From positions 23,572,916 to 23,636,915 of the forward strand of contig OX463841.1 of the NCBI GenBank assembly GCA_949825065.1: 64,000 bases of DNA. Direction: 5' to 3'. A program made the translations under genes and the position numbers. The notes under the pieces are model-generated. The model did no database searches, had not been told where the DNA came from, and saw only the letters and a list, made by a program, of their open reading frames with translations. This document shows, in pieces, positions 45,310 to 56,643 of the stretch (its first letter is position 1; each line of letters begins with the position of its first letter). The DNA comes from Odontocerum albicorne (lineage: Eukaryota > Arthropoda > Insecta > Trichoptera > Odontoceridae).

Positions 45310-47575
45310 ATTAGGGTACAGTGAGAGAGAGAAATACTCCTTGTACATTAAACATTAATGGCACAAAGGTATCATTGACACAGGAACCACAAAAGTTTTG
45401 TAGTGGCATTAACGAATATTTCGCCAATGTAGGTAATAATCTCTCACGTAACATATTTGATAGGAACGAAACGACTGAACAGTCATTGAATGACGCTATT
45501 CTTCATTCTTTAAAAGTATCCGAATATACTTTTTATCTGACGCCAACGTCGGAAAAAGAAGTTCTAGCTACTATTAATACGCTTAAGGCAAGTATAGTAG
45601 CGCCCCGGGGCCTGATCAGATTACATCTGCACTGGTAAAACACACTCAAAGATTTATAGCACTACCCCTGAAACATGTAATAAATTTGAGTTTTAGAGGT
45701 GTAACTTTCCCAACTGCATTAAAACGTTCGCATATTGTCCCAATACACAAGGGAGGCTCAATGGATGACTTAAAAAATTATAGACCCATATCTCTACTAA
45801 GCATTCTCTCAAAAAATTTTGAGAAGATAGTGAAGGACCGACTGATGAAATTTTTCAATATGCACAACATTATCTCTCCTAATCAGTTTGGGTTCCAAAG
45901 GAATGTGGGAACTGAAACTGCTTTGCTTAGTCTACTAAACAGCGTTACCACCACTTTGAATAATAAGAAAACATGTTTGGCAGTTTTTCTGGACCTTGCA
46001 AAGGCTTTTGATACAGTGTCTCACCGAATATTACTTACCAGATTGATGGAGGTGGGCATATGTGAGCGCTCTTCTAGTTGGTTCTCTTCATACTTATCTG
46101 ATAGAACTCAGAGAGTCAAATAGGATGATAGTGTATTTGGTGAGCCTCTTTTTGTGAGATTCGAAGTATCCCAAGGTAGTGTTCTGGGACCTATATTGTT
46201 CCTGATATATGTCAATCAGTTGTGTAATCTTTCTATCAGGGGTAAGATTATTACTTTTGCGGACGACACGGTTCTTCTATTCGAGGGCCGAACATGGGAT
46301 GATGTATTCTTAAAGGCTAATGAAGAATTACGTGTAGTTAAAGAATGGATGGACTCAAATTTATTGACTAAATTCCCAAAAAACTAAATACATCACATTT
46401 AGCATATCTACAAGAACTCAAGCACTTACAAATAAATACATAACACTGCATACTTGTTCACCCATGGCTGACTGTAGTTGTGTTTCTTTGGAAAGGGTTG
46501 ATAGTATAAAGTACCTTGGAGTTTATGTTGATCAGTTCCTTCGTTGGGAGGTCCATATTAACACTTTGAGCACAAAAATCAAAAAACTAGGATACATATT
46601 CCGTATGATTCGAAATGTGCTCAGTGAAAATATTCTTAAAAGTATATACTTCACCTTATGTCAGTCAGCACTTTCTTACGGTATATCAGTTTGGGGGGGA
46701 TGCACCTTAACCCAAAAACACATATTGCAGGTTTCCCAAAAATTGATAATGAAAATAATTAATAAACTTCCTGCCCGGTATCCCACGGCGGAGCTTTTCA
46801 GAGAGTATCAGGTCCTGAACATAGCCAATTTACATCTCAAATCCATTCTCTGGCACTACCATCGAGAGGAAGGGAAGATGCAGACTCAGCAGAGACAAAT
46901 GACGCGCATGGCAACTAATGAAATGTTCACCATCCCTAGAGTTAAAACCTCTTTTGCCCAAAGGCAATATGCTTATTTGGCTCCCATGACATACAATGGC
47001 GTGCCAAGTTCAATAAAGGTAAAGGTAGGAAAACCATTTAGACAGTCGATCGGAGCTTGGTTGTTATTGCGACAGGATTTTGAGTACTTGGGCTTTCAGG
47101 ATGAATGACATATGGAAAAGATTTGTGTGGGCCCGTGAGTGTGGGTTTCTTCTTGTTGTTTTTGTGTTTCTGTATATTTTTGTTTTTTATTTTTATTCTT
47201 ATGATTGTGTGCGGTATATTGTGGGATGAATATTTTTGGTCTTTCTGGAGTGATGATGTGTGAGGAGTTTAATTTCGCATGATGTTTCCAGTTGTAATTG
47301 AGTGTCACTGCTCGTCAGGTTGATGAGAACGTACAACGGGGTTTTGTTTTTGTGTAATAAAAAATCGAAAAGAAGTATCGATTTATTTTTTCATGCTAAA
47401 TATCCTCAGTGAGATACAGGCAAAAGCCTAGTTTACTGGCGATACGACAAATGAAAGGCAACAAACCCAGATCCATTAAAATGGTATGTCCAAATTAAAT
47501 TACTTGTTGTTTTATCACAAATTATGTATATTTCTTGTCATGTGTAATAATAAATAAATAAATAAATAATAAAAA
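45310..47575 (+). mobile_element. CR1/Jockey-like LINE, 5'-truncated
   Basis: It holds the linker, reverse transcriptase and C-terminal domain, a T-rich 3' UTR (47109 on) and an AATAAATAAATAAATAA tail (about 47546-47573). The endonuclease is missing. The 5' boundary is a judgement based on where protein similarity starts; no target duplication was identified. Confidence 0.75.
45321..47108 (+). pseudogene. CR1/Jockey-like reverse transcriptase, broken by three lesions
   Basis: The linker KFCSGINEYFANVGNNLS leads to a frameshift near 45600-45608, then GPDQITSALVKH, KNYRPISLLSILSKNFEKIV, NQFGFQRNVGTETALL and FLDLAKAFDTVSHRIL. An in-frame TAG (46121) comes before VSQGSVLGPILFLIYVNQL and ITFADDTVLLFE (FADD active site). 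A second frameshift in an A-run near 46376-46384 leads to KYITFSISTRTQ, VDSIKYLGVYVD and the C-terminal domain, ending FEYLGFQDE at 47108. Three lesions in about 1.8 kb indicate a fairly young dead copy. The whole RT core order is preserved. Confidence 0.88.
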
Positions 47576-47839
47576 GGGTACTTCTCATTGGTGTCACCTG
47601 AGATGTCTTTGTAGGACAATTTGTGATGGGTATATCCTTTTGCTTATAGTGTATAGAACTTACTCTTCTTTCTCTTTTGGTATCCTGATAACTAGCAATA
47701 GTTCTTTACCATTCTAATCGATCCTTCTCTTAACAAATATTTTCAAGAATGAAATAATACACGTAGTTCATAACTGCATGTTTAAAATACATGCCCTTAA
47801 AAGTGTTCTATATTGATTTACCTCTATAAATTCCGAGTT
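47576..47839. other. Spacer
   Basis: Nothing recognised on either strand. Confidence 0.4.
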
Positions 47840-48310
47840 TGAGTATTCTTACACGTACGTATCAATATGAAGATACGCCATGGCAGATGAATGATAAAAT
47901 TAAGATCAGTACTGTGGAGATGCGTGCAATAACGACATTTTGTAGTGACACAGTATGAAAAAAGGTGGAATGAAGACATCAGCAATGAATGCATAGATAA
48001 AATGGATGTTTTCAGTAAGATTAATAAAGAGCACTAAGATAGTTTGAACATTTAGAGAAAATGAATGACGAAATAACGACTAAACGAGAATACAAGTTAG
48101 AAGGGCGAGGTGTGTGTGGAAGAGATACTCGTAGACTGAGTAAAACGTGACTGAATCGAGGGGATTAGACTTTAAGAGGAAGCATGGAAAATGTGAGATT
48201 GTGCATGACAAGATGTATGACTATGGAGGACGGGAAAGTTGTGTGTTTGGACAGAACACTTGAAGAGATATTTTGTATCTGCCTACACCATAGGGGAAAG
48301 GGTGTAATGA
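47840..48310 (+). pseudogene. Heavily decayed LINE C-terminal relic
   Basis: Traces such as ITTKREYKLEGRG (about 48075) and the final block MTMEDGKVVCLDRTLEEI (about 48220) line up with the GRR..GRP...W and D(R)..W...VS.YP region of the relics at 42.1 and 54.2 kb. The similarity is weak and spread over several frames. Confidence 0.35.
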
Positions 48311-49116
48311 TATTTGTATGCTATTATATATGAATAGTGCTATTTTATTACGTCACAAAAGCGTATTTTTTATTTTCTTTGAAATAATTTATTCATGCTA
48401 TCAAATGTTAATTAAATTATAAGCATTATTTTATGGAAAATGTCCTATACATTTTTACTTTTTTGTGCCCACATTTTGTGCCCATTAATGACCATATTTT
48501 ATCTTGAAATATTTTTCCTTTTTAATTTCGTTGAAAAATTGAGATGATAATTAAGTAAATAGTCATTTCATTAATTAATCTAAAAAATGTAATTCGATTA
48601 AATTAATCAAATTTATATTCATATCAGATTGATATAAAAGTTTTTTCCGACAATATAATCACAAGAGGGGTCGAGAAATTTGAATAATTATCACTTTAAT
48701 ATCTTTAAGGTCGGAAACAACATTTTTAAATAAGTATCGTTAACTGAATATTTTGAAGGCAGTATTTTATTTTATACAAAATATATTTTATTATATTTTG
48801 GTGATTATGATGATAAAAACAATTTCATAAAAATAAGGTATTCATCGATTTACGGGTTAAGAGACAATTATTTTTAAACTATATATCATAGTAAATTGTT
48901 AATGCTATCAAAGTTAATTTATTCAAAGAAGTTGATATTATTTTGTCATTTTTTTCCAACTTTCGTCATGTACTTGATATTTTCTTTATTGAATTCTATT
49001 TGGGCAGAAAATACTCCCATTTGGAAATCAAAACTTGCAAATTTTGATAAAATAGAAAAATAGTTCAATAAATGTTAGCTGCTTTATATTTTGAAATAAA
49101 ATAACGTTTCTTTTTT
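48311..49116. other. AT-rich spacer
   Basis: Nothing recognised on either strand. Confidence 0.5.
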
Positions 49117-49398
49117 AGTAACAGGATCATAAAATCTTGATAACCTTCCTCTAGTTTTATTATGACCACTAACACATTTCGCTCCTTGAGCATCTGCAGA
49201 ATATCATTTTAGTAACAGGATCATAAAATCTTGACATCCTTCCTCTAGTTTTATTATGACCACTAACACATTTCGCTCCTTGAGCATCTGCAGAATATCA
49301 TTTTAGTAACAGGATCATAAAATCTTGATATCCTTCCTCTCGTTTTATTATGACCACTAACACATTTCGCTCAATGAGCATCTGCAGAATATCATTTT
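49117..49398. repeat. Minisatellite, 94-bp unit, 3 copies
   Basis: Units start at 49117, 49211 and 49305 with AGTAACAGGATCATAAAATC, TTTTATTATGACCACTAACA and GAGCATCTGCAGAATATCAT. Differences are few. Confidence 0.95.
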
Positions 49399-49459
49399 GT
49401 ACAATAGGTGCTCGTAAAGCGAAATAAGTTAAAAATATAGAATTATTGTTAGTTAATAA

Positions 49460-49668
49460 ACAGTAATTTAGGTGAAAAGGCACCTGTCTTCATACCCGGA
49501 GGTCGCAGTGTTTTTTTTCCGTTGGTGCTCCATTTTTTTTTTGAAAAAGGGGAGCCGTCTGGTTTTCACTTTCGGTCTTTTTAACATCCTATTTTTTATT
49601 TATTTATGGTTTGTTAGAAAACAAACATCCTCTGTTGTAAATTATTTAGGTTGTACATAATTTAATCT
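49460..49668 (+). mobile_element. SINE A copy, diverged
   Basis: AAGGCACCTGTCTTCATACC, GGAGGTCGCAGTG, GTTGGTGCTCC, GTCTGGTTTTCACTTTCGG, TTTTTAACATCCTA and a remnant TAAATTATTTAGGTTGTACA. The box B has decayed. Confidence 0.75.
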
Positions 49669-49751
49669 TAACTAATGTAGTTTTCATGGAAAATTACAAC
49701 AACAAAAATCGCATTTAAATGTCAAGTAATAAAATAACTATTGTAAAAATT

Positions 49752-49780
49752 AGAGGAGAGAGAGAGAGAGAGAGAGAGAA
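49752..49780. repeat. GA dinucleotide microsatellite
   Basis: An uninterrupted GA run of about 12 units. Confidence 0.95.
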
Positions 49781-49887
49781 CAAAAGCTAAATTAAAATAA
49801 AAACGAAACATTAAACAGTAACTAGGGTCTCAGGTTCATCCAGATGTAGCAAAATACTTTAATGTATCAATAGAAATCCCAAATATG

Positions 49888-49978
49888 TTCAACCAGCTGG
49901 TTGGTTGTAATAGATTGCCACTTGGTTATAAATCCGATATACTGTACACAACGAAAGCGTATTGCAATAAAATAAACA
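49888..49978 (+). mobile_element. SINE A tail fragment
   Basis: CTGGTTGGTTGTAATAGATT, GCCACTTGGTTATAAATCCG, ATACTGTACACAACGAAAGC and GTATTGCAATAAAATAA. Head absent. Confidence 0.75.
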
Positions 49979-50929
49979 AAACAACATTTTATGTGAATGT
50001 TAAAAAAATCCATCAAACCTATATTTTATTTTCTAGTCATACACAAATACATTTTATTTGTGTATTAAAAGGGATAAAGAAGAATTGAAAACTTCAATAT
50101 TTGTTTGATAGAGAATAATGTATTTTCAGTTAAAAGCGATAACAAAGTGATAATAGTATGGAATAAAATATGAAATGTTTCGTTCTAAATCACAGCATAT
50201 TTTTTGTTAATTTTCTCTTTGATTCCTTAGGAACGCTTCTTTATGATTCAGTTTTTTATAATGGCCACTGAAATGACGCGGAATAAATCAAAGGTTAAAA
50301 GCCATTAAAATAAATGAATTATGAAGAGTAATGGCTGTTTTTACTTCTTCCGAAGGGGCTATAATTTTGCAGGATTCATTTTTATGTGATCATTTAATTA
50401 ATTAGTAACGCGATATTGTATGTTCAACTCAAATCTTTATTAGCTCTAAATATTTTTTTCGTGTATTTTAGCAGCAACTTTATTTGTATTTTCCCATCAA
50501 AGCGGTATTGTTTTTTTTAGTTTTACTTTTCTTAATTTTTACTCCTTTTTTAATAGTTTATTACCGCAAGTTTTATACAGGTTTTGAAGCAAATAATTTA
50601 CCGAATCTTTCGGATAAATTGAATCTTTCTACTTCTTACAAAATTTAGCAATTTTTACACAAAAATTAAAATAATAACTTTTAAGAAACAAACCACATTC
50701 AAACGAGAAATGCAATGCACATAATCTAAAAATATTAAAATAATCATATTATTTAATTAAAATAAAAGTAATTTAATTTAAATATCAAAAAAAAATTTAA
50801 AAAAATGCAATAAAGAGAACATAATCATATTTAGTATAATATATAGTTTTTTTTTTCTTATTTGAACAATTAATCTCACATATTAAATAGTGTCTTATGT
50901 CACTATTTAATCCATTACACACTGTTATC
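49979..50929. other. AT-rich spacer with a small hairpin
   Basis: The only structure seen is ATTAAATAGTG/CACTATTTAAT (50882-50892/50901-50911). No gene was recognised. Confidence 0.5.
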
Positions 50930-51128
50930 CTCCATGGCCTAATTGATGAGGAGCCTGTTTTCCAGCCCTGCTGGTGTCGGTCAAATCCGGTTGAATGAAA
51001 AAAATAATTCAGTCTGGTTTTCGTTTAAAGTTTGTTAAACACCTTTCTGGTTGGTTGGAAGAGATTACCCCATGATAATAAATCTGCCAGATTGTACTTT
51101 ATACGATGAAAGTGTAATATAATAAATC
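50930..51128 (+). mobile_element. SINE A copy, full length
   Basis: ATGGCCTAATTGATGAGGAG (box A), TTCCAGCCCTGCTGG, a weak box B, CAGTCTGGTTTTCGTTTAAA, TTTCTGGTTGGTTGGAAGAG, ATAATAAATCTGCCAGATTG and AAAGTGTAATATAATAAAT. Confidence 0.88.
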
Positions 51129-53168
51129 TATTTCCTGGAATTTGATTTTATCGATTCACTTCTTCAAGCATTAAGCTTTTAGAAGACGCGTCAAAACAGT
51201 TTTATTGTATAATACTCGTATTTACCAATATTGTGTGAACCGGGAACCGGATCAAGGGGGACAAAAATCATTACAAAATCAAAAGTAATAAAAAATTAAT
51301 TTCAAAAATATACAAAGCTGATCTCTAGTAATTGACAAGGTCAGAGTAGTCACGGAAGATGCACGCGTCGAGGACACTCTGAAGATGCACGCGCATTCGC
51401 TATGAACATATAATACTATACGCGGACGCCTAGAGAGAACAATGGATTTGGCTTTAGTTTGTTTCAGTATTGTCTAAGTGATCATATTGTTAATTAGCTA
51501 CTAGTTGACACTATTAATTACGAGTATATGATACAATATCACAACGCATAACTACTAATATAATTCAAAACGATGATCAAGAAGAAGACAATATGATATT
51601 ATTTAAAAAATGCCCCATTTAGTAGCATTGAACTAAGTGGAATCACTTCTAGATTATCTTGAAAATCAAAATACCGGGACTGACCGAGAAAATGAAAATG
51701 GTTAAAAAATCACTAAAAATAAAGTCTTGTATTTCTCCACGTTATATTTTTTCATAAATATTCCTAACATTAAAATATTAAAAAAAACCTTACGATAAAA
51801 CTATAATATTATAATATATACATTTTAATTCTTAATAATTGCCGTGTAAAACAATATATAGTAAAGGTATTTAGTACCCCTGCAAAATATTATACTGCGG
51901 CGGCATCTAAGTACTCGTACTTGTATGAAAGTACGAATAAGGACAGGATGTTGTGTACACAACATACGAGTAGTAAACCTAATTAGTTACCTATACAGAT
52001 ATGTACAAATATACATAACATATGCACAGTATTTGATAATTCAACAGGAGCCTTATTGAATTTTCGCTATTTTATTGAATATATTCTTTTGTTTTTGGAT
52101 TACCCGTAAAATCGATTCTTCGGGGGTTTTCACCATCTATCACGGTAAATCGAAAGTGTGCTATTGACTTCATTTATATTTTTTGTGAATGTATGGAAAC
52201 AGTGAACGCACTGCCAACATGCGCCAGCGTGCCAGACGGCTCAGCAGGGTGCATACTCGTATTGTACTCGTATTGTATGCTGTGATATCCGTATCTGCGG
52301 CAAGGAGTGGCCATTTATGATTAAGCTCAAATCTCAATACGAGTAGCTATTGGATACGCCTTATTCTTATTCTTAACGACCTTCAAGAGAGAATAAAAAA
52401 TACTCGTATATACGTGTATTAGTCAGAATACCCATTTATCCTTAGTTTACTTTGATTCTTATCCCTATTTCCTTTCCTTTATTCGTATCCTTTTAATTTT
52501 TAGATTTTTCACTTTGTCAAATTCAAATTAAGTCTCATGATTGTGTCATAGACTAAAAATTGTTAAATATAACTATAGTTGGTAAATTACGAGACATTGC
52601 TACAAAACTATAAATCAGTCAGATGTATTATATAAAATCATGTAAAAATAATAAATACATTTCCATTTTTACTTATCTCGCCCTCATTTCACTTGAATTT
52701 GTTTTATAGTGATTGTTTTTTTTATAAATCTATAAAATGGCACTTTTGAGATGGTATTTTATTGAAATTCCCGATTGATAGTCAAGCGTTTTACCAACTA
52801 GTTACAAAATTAATAGTTTCTACATTTCGAAACACATTTGTCTGATACAACGTCACAATTCAATTGCAATACACAGTTTAGTCTCTCGAGAGCTTTCTAT
52901 TCATAACAATTCGACTTTGATCCCGTTTTCAAGTGTTTCCGTCTCCATTGCGCCTTGATTCTCCGAACGCTGGTTATGGAGCGAAGCCAAGTACTTCAGA
53001 TAATTACTTAATTCATGTCTACTTATGGAAGCACGCTATGTGCTTCTGTTGACTCTGTCAACATCTAACATATAAGGCGTGCTAATAAATGTAGATATTA
53101 TGCCAGCGAGGATGTACGGAAAAAGCTTGTTCAAGGGGAGTGAAATTAATTGATACGTTGAAAAGATA
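51129..53168. other. Spacer rich in TACTCGTA motifs, with two SINE A remnants
   Basis: Strict TACTCGTA or TACGAGTA occurs near 51211, 51520, 51911, 51967, 52254 (twice), 52339 and 52401. A SINE A tail remnant lies at 52585-52655 (ACTATAAATCAGTCAGATG) and a minus-strand head at 52740-52812 (AACTAGTTGGTAAAACGCTT). No gene was recognised. Confidence 0.55.
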
Positions 53169-53170
53169 TA

Positions 53171-53658
53171 CAAAAGTCCCCCTTATCTGCGAGGAATACT
53201 TTCTAAGACAACCAGTTAATGCCTGAAACCGCGGACAATAACGGACCCTGTATAAACTATGTTTTCCCTACGCACATGTACCTGTGATAAAGTTTAATTA
53301 AAAAATTAGGCGTGGAAGAGATTAACAACAATAACTTATAATAAAATAGAAAGAATAAAAATGTACTGTAATAAAAGTTTTGTAAATGTGGTCACAAAAC
53401 TTTTATTACAGTACATTTTTATTCTTTCACAATATCATATTGTACTCTACTAACCTTTTTCTTCTTATGGTAATGTGACATATGAAATGAGGGGAATGAA
53501 GTTGTAACGTAGCGTTAGAGTTAACGTAGCGTTAGCCCACTTATTGGCATTCTGACGATACATGGAAATTTTACATTAGATATTTTCAAACTACTTTTAC
53601 TGAAACCGCATAAAGCAAAATCGCGGAATGAGAAACTGCGAATAAAGAGGGGTTACTG
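53171..53658. mobile_element. Pogo/Tigger-like MITE, 488 bp
   Basis: TA dinucleotides flank it (53169-53170 and 53659-53660). The ends form an imperfect inverted repeat: CAAAAGTCCCCCTTATCTGC on the left, and on the right, reversed, CAGTAACCCCTCTTTATTCG. Internal blocks CCTGAAACCGCGGA, GATAAAGTTTAATT, GAGATTAACAACAATAACT and TGAAACCGC near the right end closely resemble what I recall of mammalian Tigger-family elements. There is no coding capacity. It contains a perfect 35-bp hairpin. Confidence 0.75.
53349..53428. repeat. Perfect 35-bp inverted repeat, 10-nt loop
   Basis: Arms 53349-53383 and 53394-53428 are exact reverse complements; the loop is AAATGTGGTC. It lies inside the pogo-like MITE. 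With no mismatch, either the duplication is recent or it is an assembly or read artefact. Confidence 0.9.
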
Positions 53659-53660
53659 TA

Positions 53661-54109
53661 GTTATCTTGCGCTCTTATATGAGTACCTTTATTCGTTTGT
53701 TTTATTTTAATGCATTTAATACCTGTAGGGTCCTGGGAATAAATCTGAATATCCCTCTTTGCTATTTCACGGTAAAAATTACTTAGTTTAGAATACATTC
53801 ATATTATATCACACAAATATTTTTAATTTGGTTTTTTGCAGGGAATCATGTGTATTATAGGATTTTTGTATATATGAACCTTCCAAATGATTTAGTTCTC
53901 TCTTCTTTCATAGGGATATTTAAAATTTGTGACCTTTCATGTCCTTCAATAATTGTAAAAAAACATTAAGAAAAGTATATATTAATTAAGCCAGTAAAAG
54001 GAAAAAAATACTTATATAACATTATAATTTATTGTTTATAATTTATAAGGAGCAGTATGGTTTACAAACCACTGCGCCGTGTTTCGGTTCAGTGGAGGTC
54101 AGAGATAAA
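53661..54109. other. AT-rich spacer
   Basis: Nothing recognised on either strand. Confidence 0.5.
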
Positions 54110-54360
54110 AGTACTCGTATGTGTATGGAATATTTGGAAAGGAATGGAACAAATGATAAATTAACTGTGTGCCATGGTATGTGTAAACTTGAGTGAGGGC
54201 GTCGTAGAGGGAAACCAAGAAAAAGTACGATTGAATCATGTGGATGTAATTTCGATAGAACAAAATGTAAAAAGTCAGAGAATTAGTCGGAGCTATATGA
54301 AAGGCCGCCTGGCAATTAGCCCGCCAGATTGTATTTGTAATGAAAGTGTTAAATAAATAA
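54110..54360 (+). pseudogene. LINE C-terminus and 3' tail (likely SINE A partner)
   Basis: A decayed frame GRRRGKPRKSTIESCG (about 54195) matches the GRR.RGRPR..W...V region of LINE C-termini. About 80 bp later comes GGCCGCCTGGCAATTAGCCC, GCCAGATTGTATTTGTAATG, AAAGTGTTAAATAAATAAAT. The last three blocks correspond to the SINE A tail (GGCAATAAGTCCGCCAGGTTGTA...GAAAGTGTAATATAATAAA). This is the best candidate here for the LINE whose 3' end SINE A has copied. Confidence 0.6.
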
Positions 54361-54480
54361 ATAAAGGTGTATGGATGTGGAGGAGGCAAAATACGTATAT
54401 TGCGATAGGAAAGTTTGGCAATTTGACCTCTCTGCCTATTTCAACAGGGAAACGGTGAGATGGTTATATGTATGTAAAAT
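54361..54480 (+). pseudogene. LINE C-terminal fragment
   Basis: The frame MDVEEAKYVYCDRKVWQFDL continues SAYFNRETVRW, parallel to CMNVEEINDVCRDRKVWRSV at 42.1 kb. It follows the LINE tail directly, so two LINE fragments are juxtaposed or one has inserted into the other. Confidence 0.5.
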
Positions 54481-55136
54481 ACAAATTACAGTGTTTTGTT
54501 TACGGGACTTAATGTTTCTTTAATTCGAAATTAAATATGTTTTTTTATTACAAGTTTTAAATTTTTTTGTTTGACTCTCATAAAATAAGTACTTACTTCG
54601 TTTTGAATTATTTAAGTTTCCTTTCAAGATATTAAATAATTAAAATATTTCTTTTATAACGATGTTTCGTAATTAAATATCAACATAAAAGCGCTGTATT
54701 TTTTAAATTTTACTAGATTCATAAGTGCTTATAGATGAATTCAATAGGATTTGAAAGTTCGACTTATAAACTAGAATATTAATAACCAATAGAAATCTGA
54801 CTAGCAATGTTGCTTCTAAAGTTTGGGCATATATCACTGTGACTTATTTGGTAAGACACCTGTCTTCCGGCTCCGAGTATTACAAGTACTCATACATAAG
54901 GATAAAGGATGACAAGTTCAATGGACCTTGTTATTTAAACCTCGAGACATTTTTAAGGACACATGCCTCTTGTATGTGGCTTTCAAATATAAGTTATGTT
55001 TTTGTTTTAGTATACTTGTATTTATATTTTTTCCACGTTATTCTTATTTTGAAAAGTAAGCTACATTTTCACTAAAAAAATAATGATTTATTTGTGTATT
55101 TATTAATGTAATGATATTTATGTACGCATACAATGC
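54481..55136. other. AT-rich spacer with a SINE A head remnant
   Basis: TTATTTGGTAAGACACCTGT followed by CTTCCGGCTCCGAG at 54840-54885 is a SINE A head. Nothing else was recognised. Confidence 0.5.
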
Positions 55137-55556
55137 AAAATATCTTAAATCAAATCGCTTAACAAATGTCTATACGCATATATGTAAAACAAAATATCGA
55201 AATTCAAACCGCTTAAGAAATGTCTATACGCATATATGTAAAACAAAATATCGAAATTCAAATCGCTTAAGAAATTTCTATACGCATATATGTAAAACAA
55301 AATATCGAAATTCAAATCGCTTAAGAAATTTCTTTATGCATATGTGTAACACAAAATATCTAAATTCAAATGACATATTTAAGACATTTCCATACGCGTA
55401 TGTGTAATACGAGATATTTAAATTCAAATTGCTTACGAAATTTCTATATGCATATGTGTAATATAAAAGATCTACTAATAAATCTAAATTCAAATCGCTT
55501 AAGTTTATCTACGCATATGTACATTACAAAATATCTCAATTCAAATAATTAAAGAA
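55137..55556. repeat. Minisatellite, 54-bp unit, about 8 copies
   Basis: Units begin at about 55137, 55191, 55245, 55299 and 55353, then diverge (AAAATATCGAAATTCAAATC, GCTTAAGAAATTTCTATACG, CATATATGTAAAAC). Because 54 is a multiple of three, long open frames run through it on both strands (98 codons on plus, 71 on minus), with an 18-residue repeat such as NSNRLRNFYTHICKTK. I regard these frames as by-products. Confidence 0.95.
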
Positions 55557-56085
55557 TTTTATGACTTGGAACAAAATGTTTTAAACTATTTTTCCTTGTT
55601 TCAGGTAAAGGCTATATTTTTTTCGATAACATTTTGGATGTCGGTAAGTAAAAACGTGTTTTTTTTTTAAATGCTGGTGATATAATACATATTTGTGAAA
55701 TAAATAATCAAGTTTAATAAATGCCAAACTACAAAACGTGAAAAAATTGTCTTGGGACCTGTCAATGAAAATGCACGGTCCAATTATTGGTAGAAAATAA
55801 AATGCCGCTTAGGTATGATTTGAAATAGTCTGCATTGACACAACATGATTTTGAAAATAAGTTCAAGTTCAAATTTAGTCCTTCATGAATTTCGGAAACT
55901 TCACTTAATGTTAATTTAAGTCGTGGAGAAACTCTCAATAAATAGTGGAAAAGGATGTCACAAATAGTCCAACTGCCTCTCATTACGGAAATAAGATAAC
56001 CACACCCCTCCGTCTCCCTTCTTGTTGACCAATATGGAAGTCTCCGGAGCAAGAGGACAACAAACCGATTGCCGATTAATGGCGG
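55557..56085. other. Spacer
   Basis: AT-rich up to about 55980, then more GC-balanced as the next LINE relic approaches. Nothing else recognised. Confidence 0.4.
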
Positions 56086-56350
56086 TGCCGTTGGACGGAC
56101 TGTAACGTAAAACAGATATCTTGTGGATGACTCGATGGTGGAGTGGGCTAGTCCCTACCTCGAAAGGAATGGTGTAATCTGAATAGGACCAGACGTGGAG
56201 TGGGTTGCAATGCATATATTATGCACTGCTACGGCCTAGCAGAGCCGCCTTTCTGTGACTGCGGGGAGATCCACATTTGTCATTCTATGCGTTTCCTGGA
56301 GGAGGAGCTGCAAAAACTAACACCAGACGCTGTGACCGGACATATCTGAA
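56086..56350 (+). pseudogene. LINE C-terminal relic (CxCG zinc-knuckle tail)
   Basis: From about 56168 the frame reads NLNRTRRGVGCNAYIMHCYG and LAEPPFCDCGEIHICHS, then RFLEEELQKL. The pattern (L)NR.R.G.G......(G)L...P.CDCGE is the region after RNase H in many arthropod LINEs. It is a fragment without a detectable reverse transcriptase and comes from a different lineage than the RTE copy that follows. Confidence 0.6.
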
Positions 56351-56633
56351 GAGGACATGTCTGAAGAACCCGATATTTTTTTTTGTTGCAGTACATCCTT
56401 CCTCATTGACACATCTAAGCTACTCTAATATTACTTTTGCATTTAAAAATCAGTGAAAGTGAAATATAATAACAAGTTTCCTCGGAACTTAAATTAACTG
56501 AAGAATTTTTTTTTAAACTTTCTTAATCACTTATCTTAAAAATAAGTACAAATTGAATTCTCTTTAGTTTATAATGAGTTAAATTTAGTAGTATTGAAAT
56601 AAAATGTGCTACAAACACATTTTCATGCATATA
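56351..56633. other. AT-rich spacer
   Basis: Nothing recognised on either strand. Confidence 0.5.
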
Positions 56634-56643
56634 CATATGGATA

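Noticed and set aside
55111..55407. Repeat protein gene of 98 codons
   Set aside because: The frame exists because the 54-bp unit is divisible by three; the opposite strand is open too, and units diverge without codon bias.
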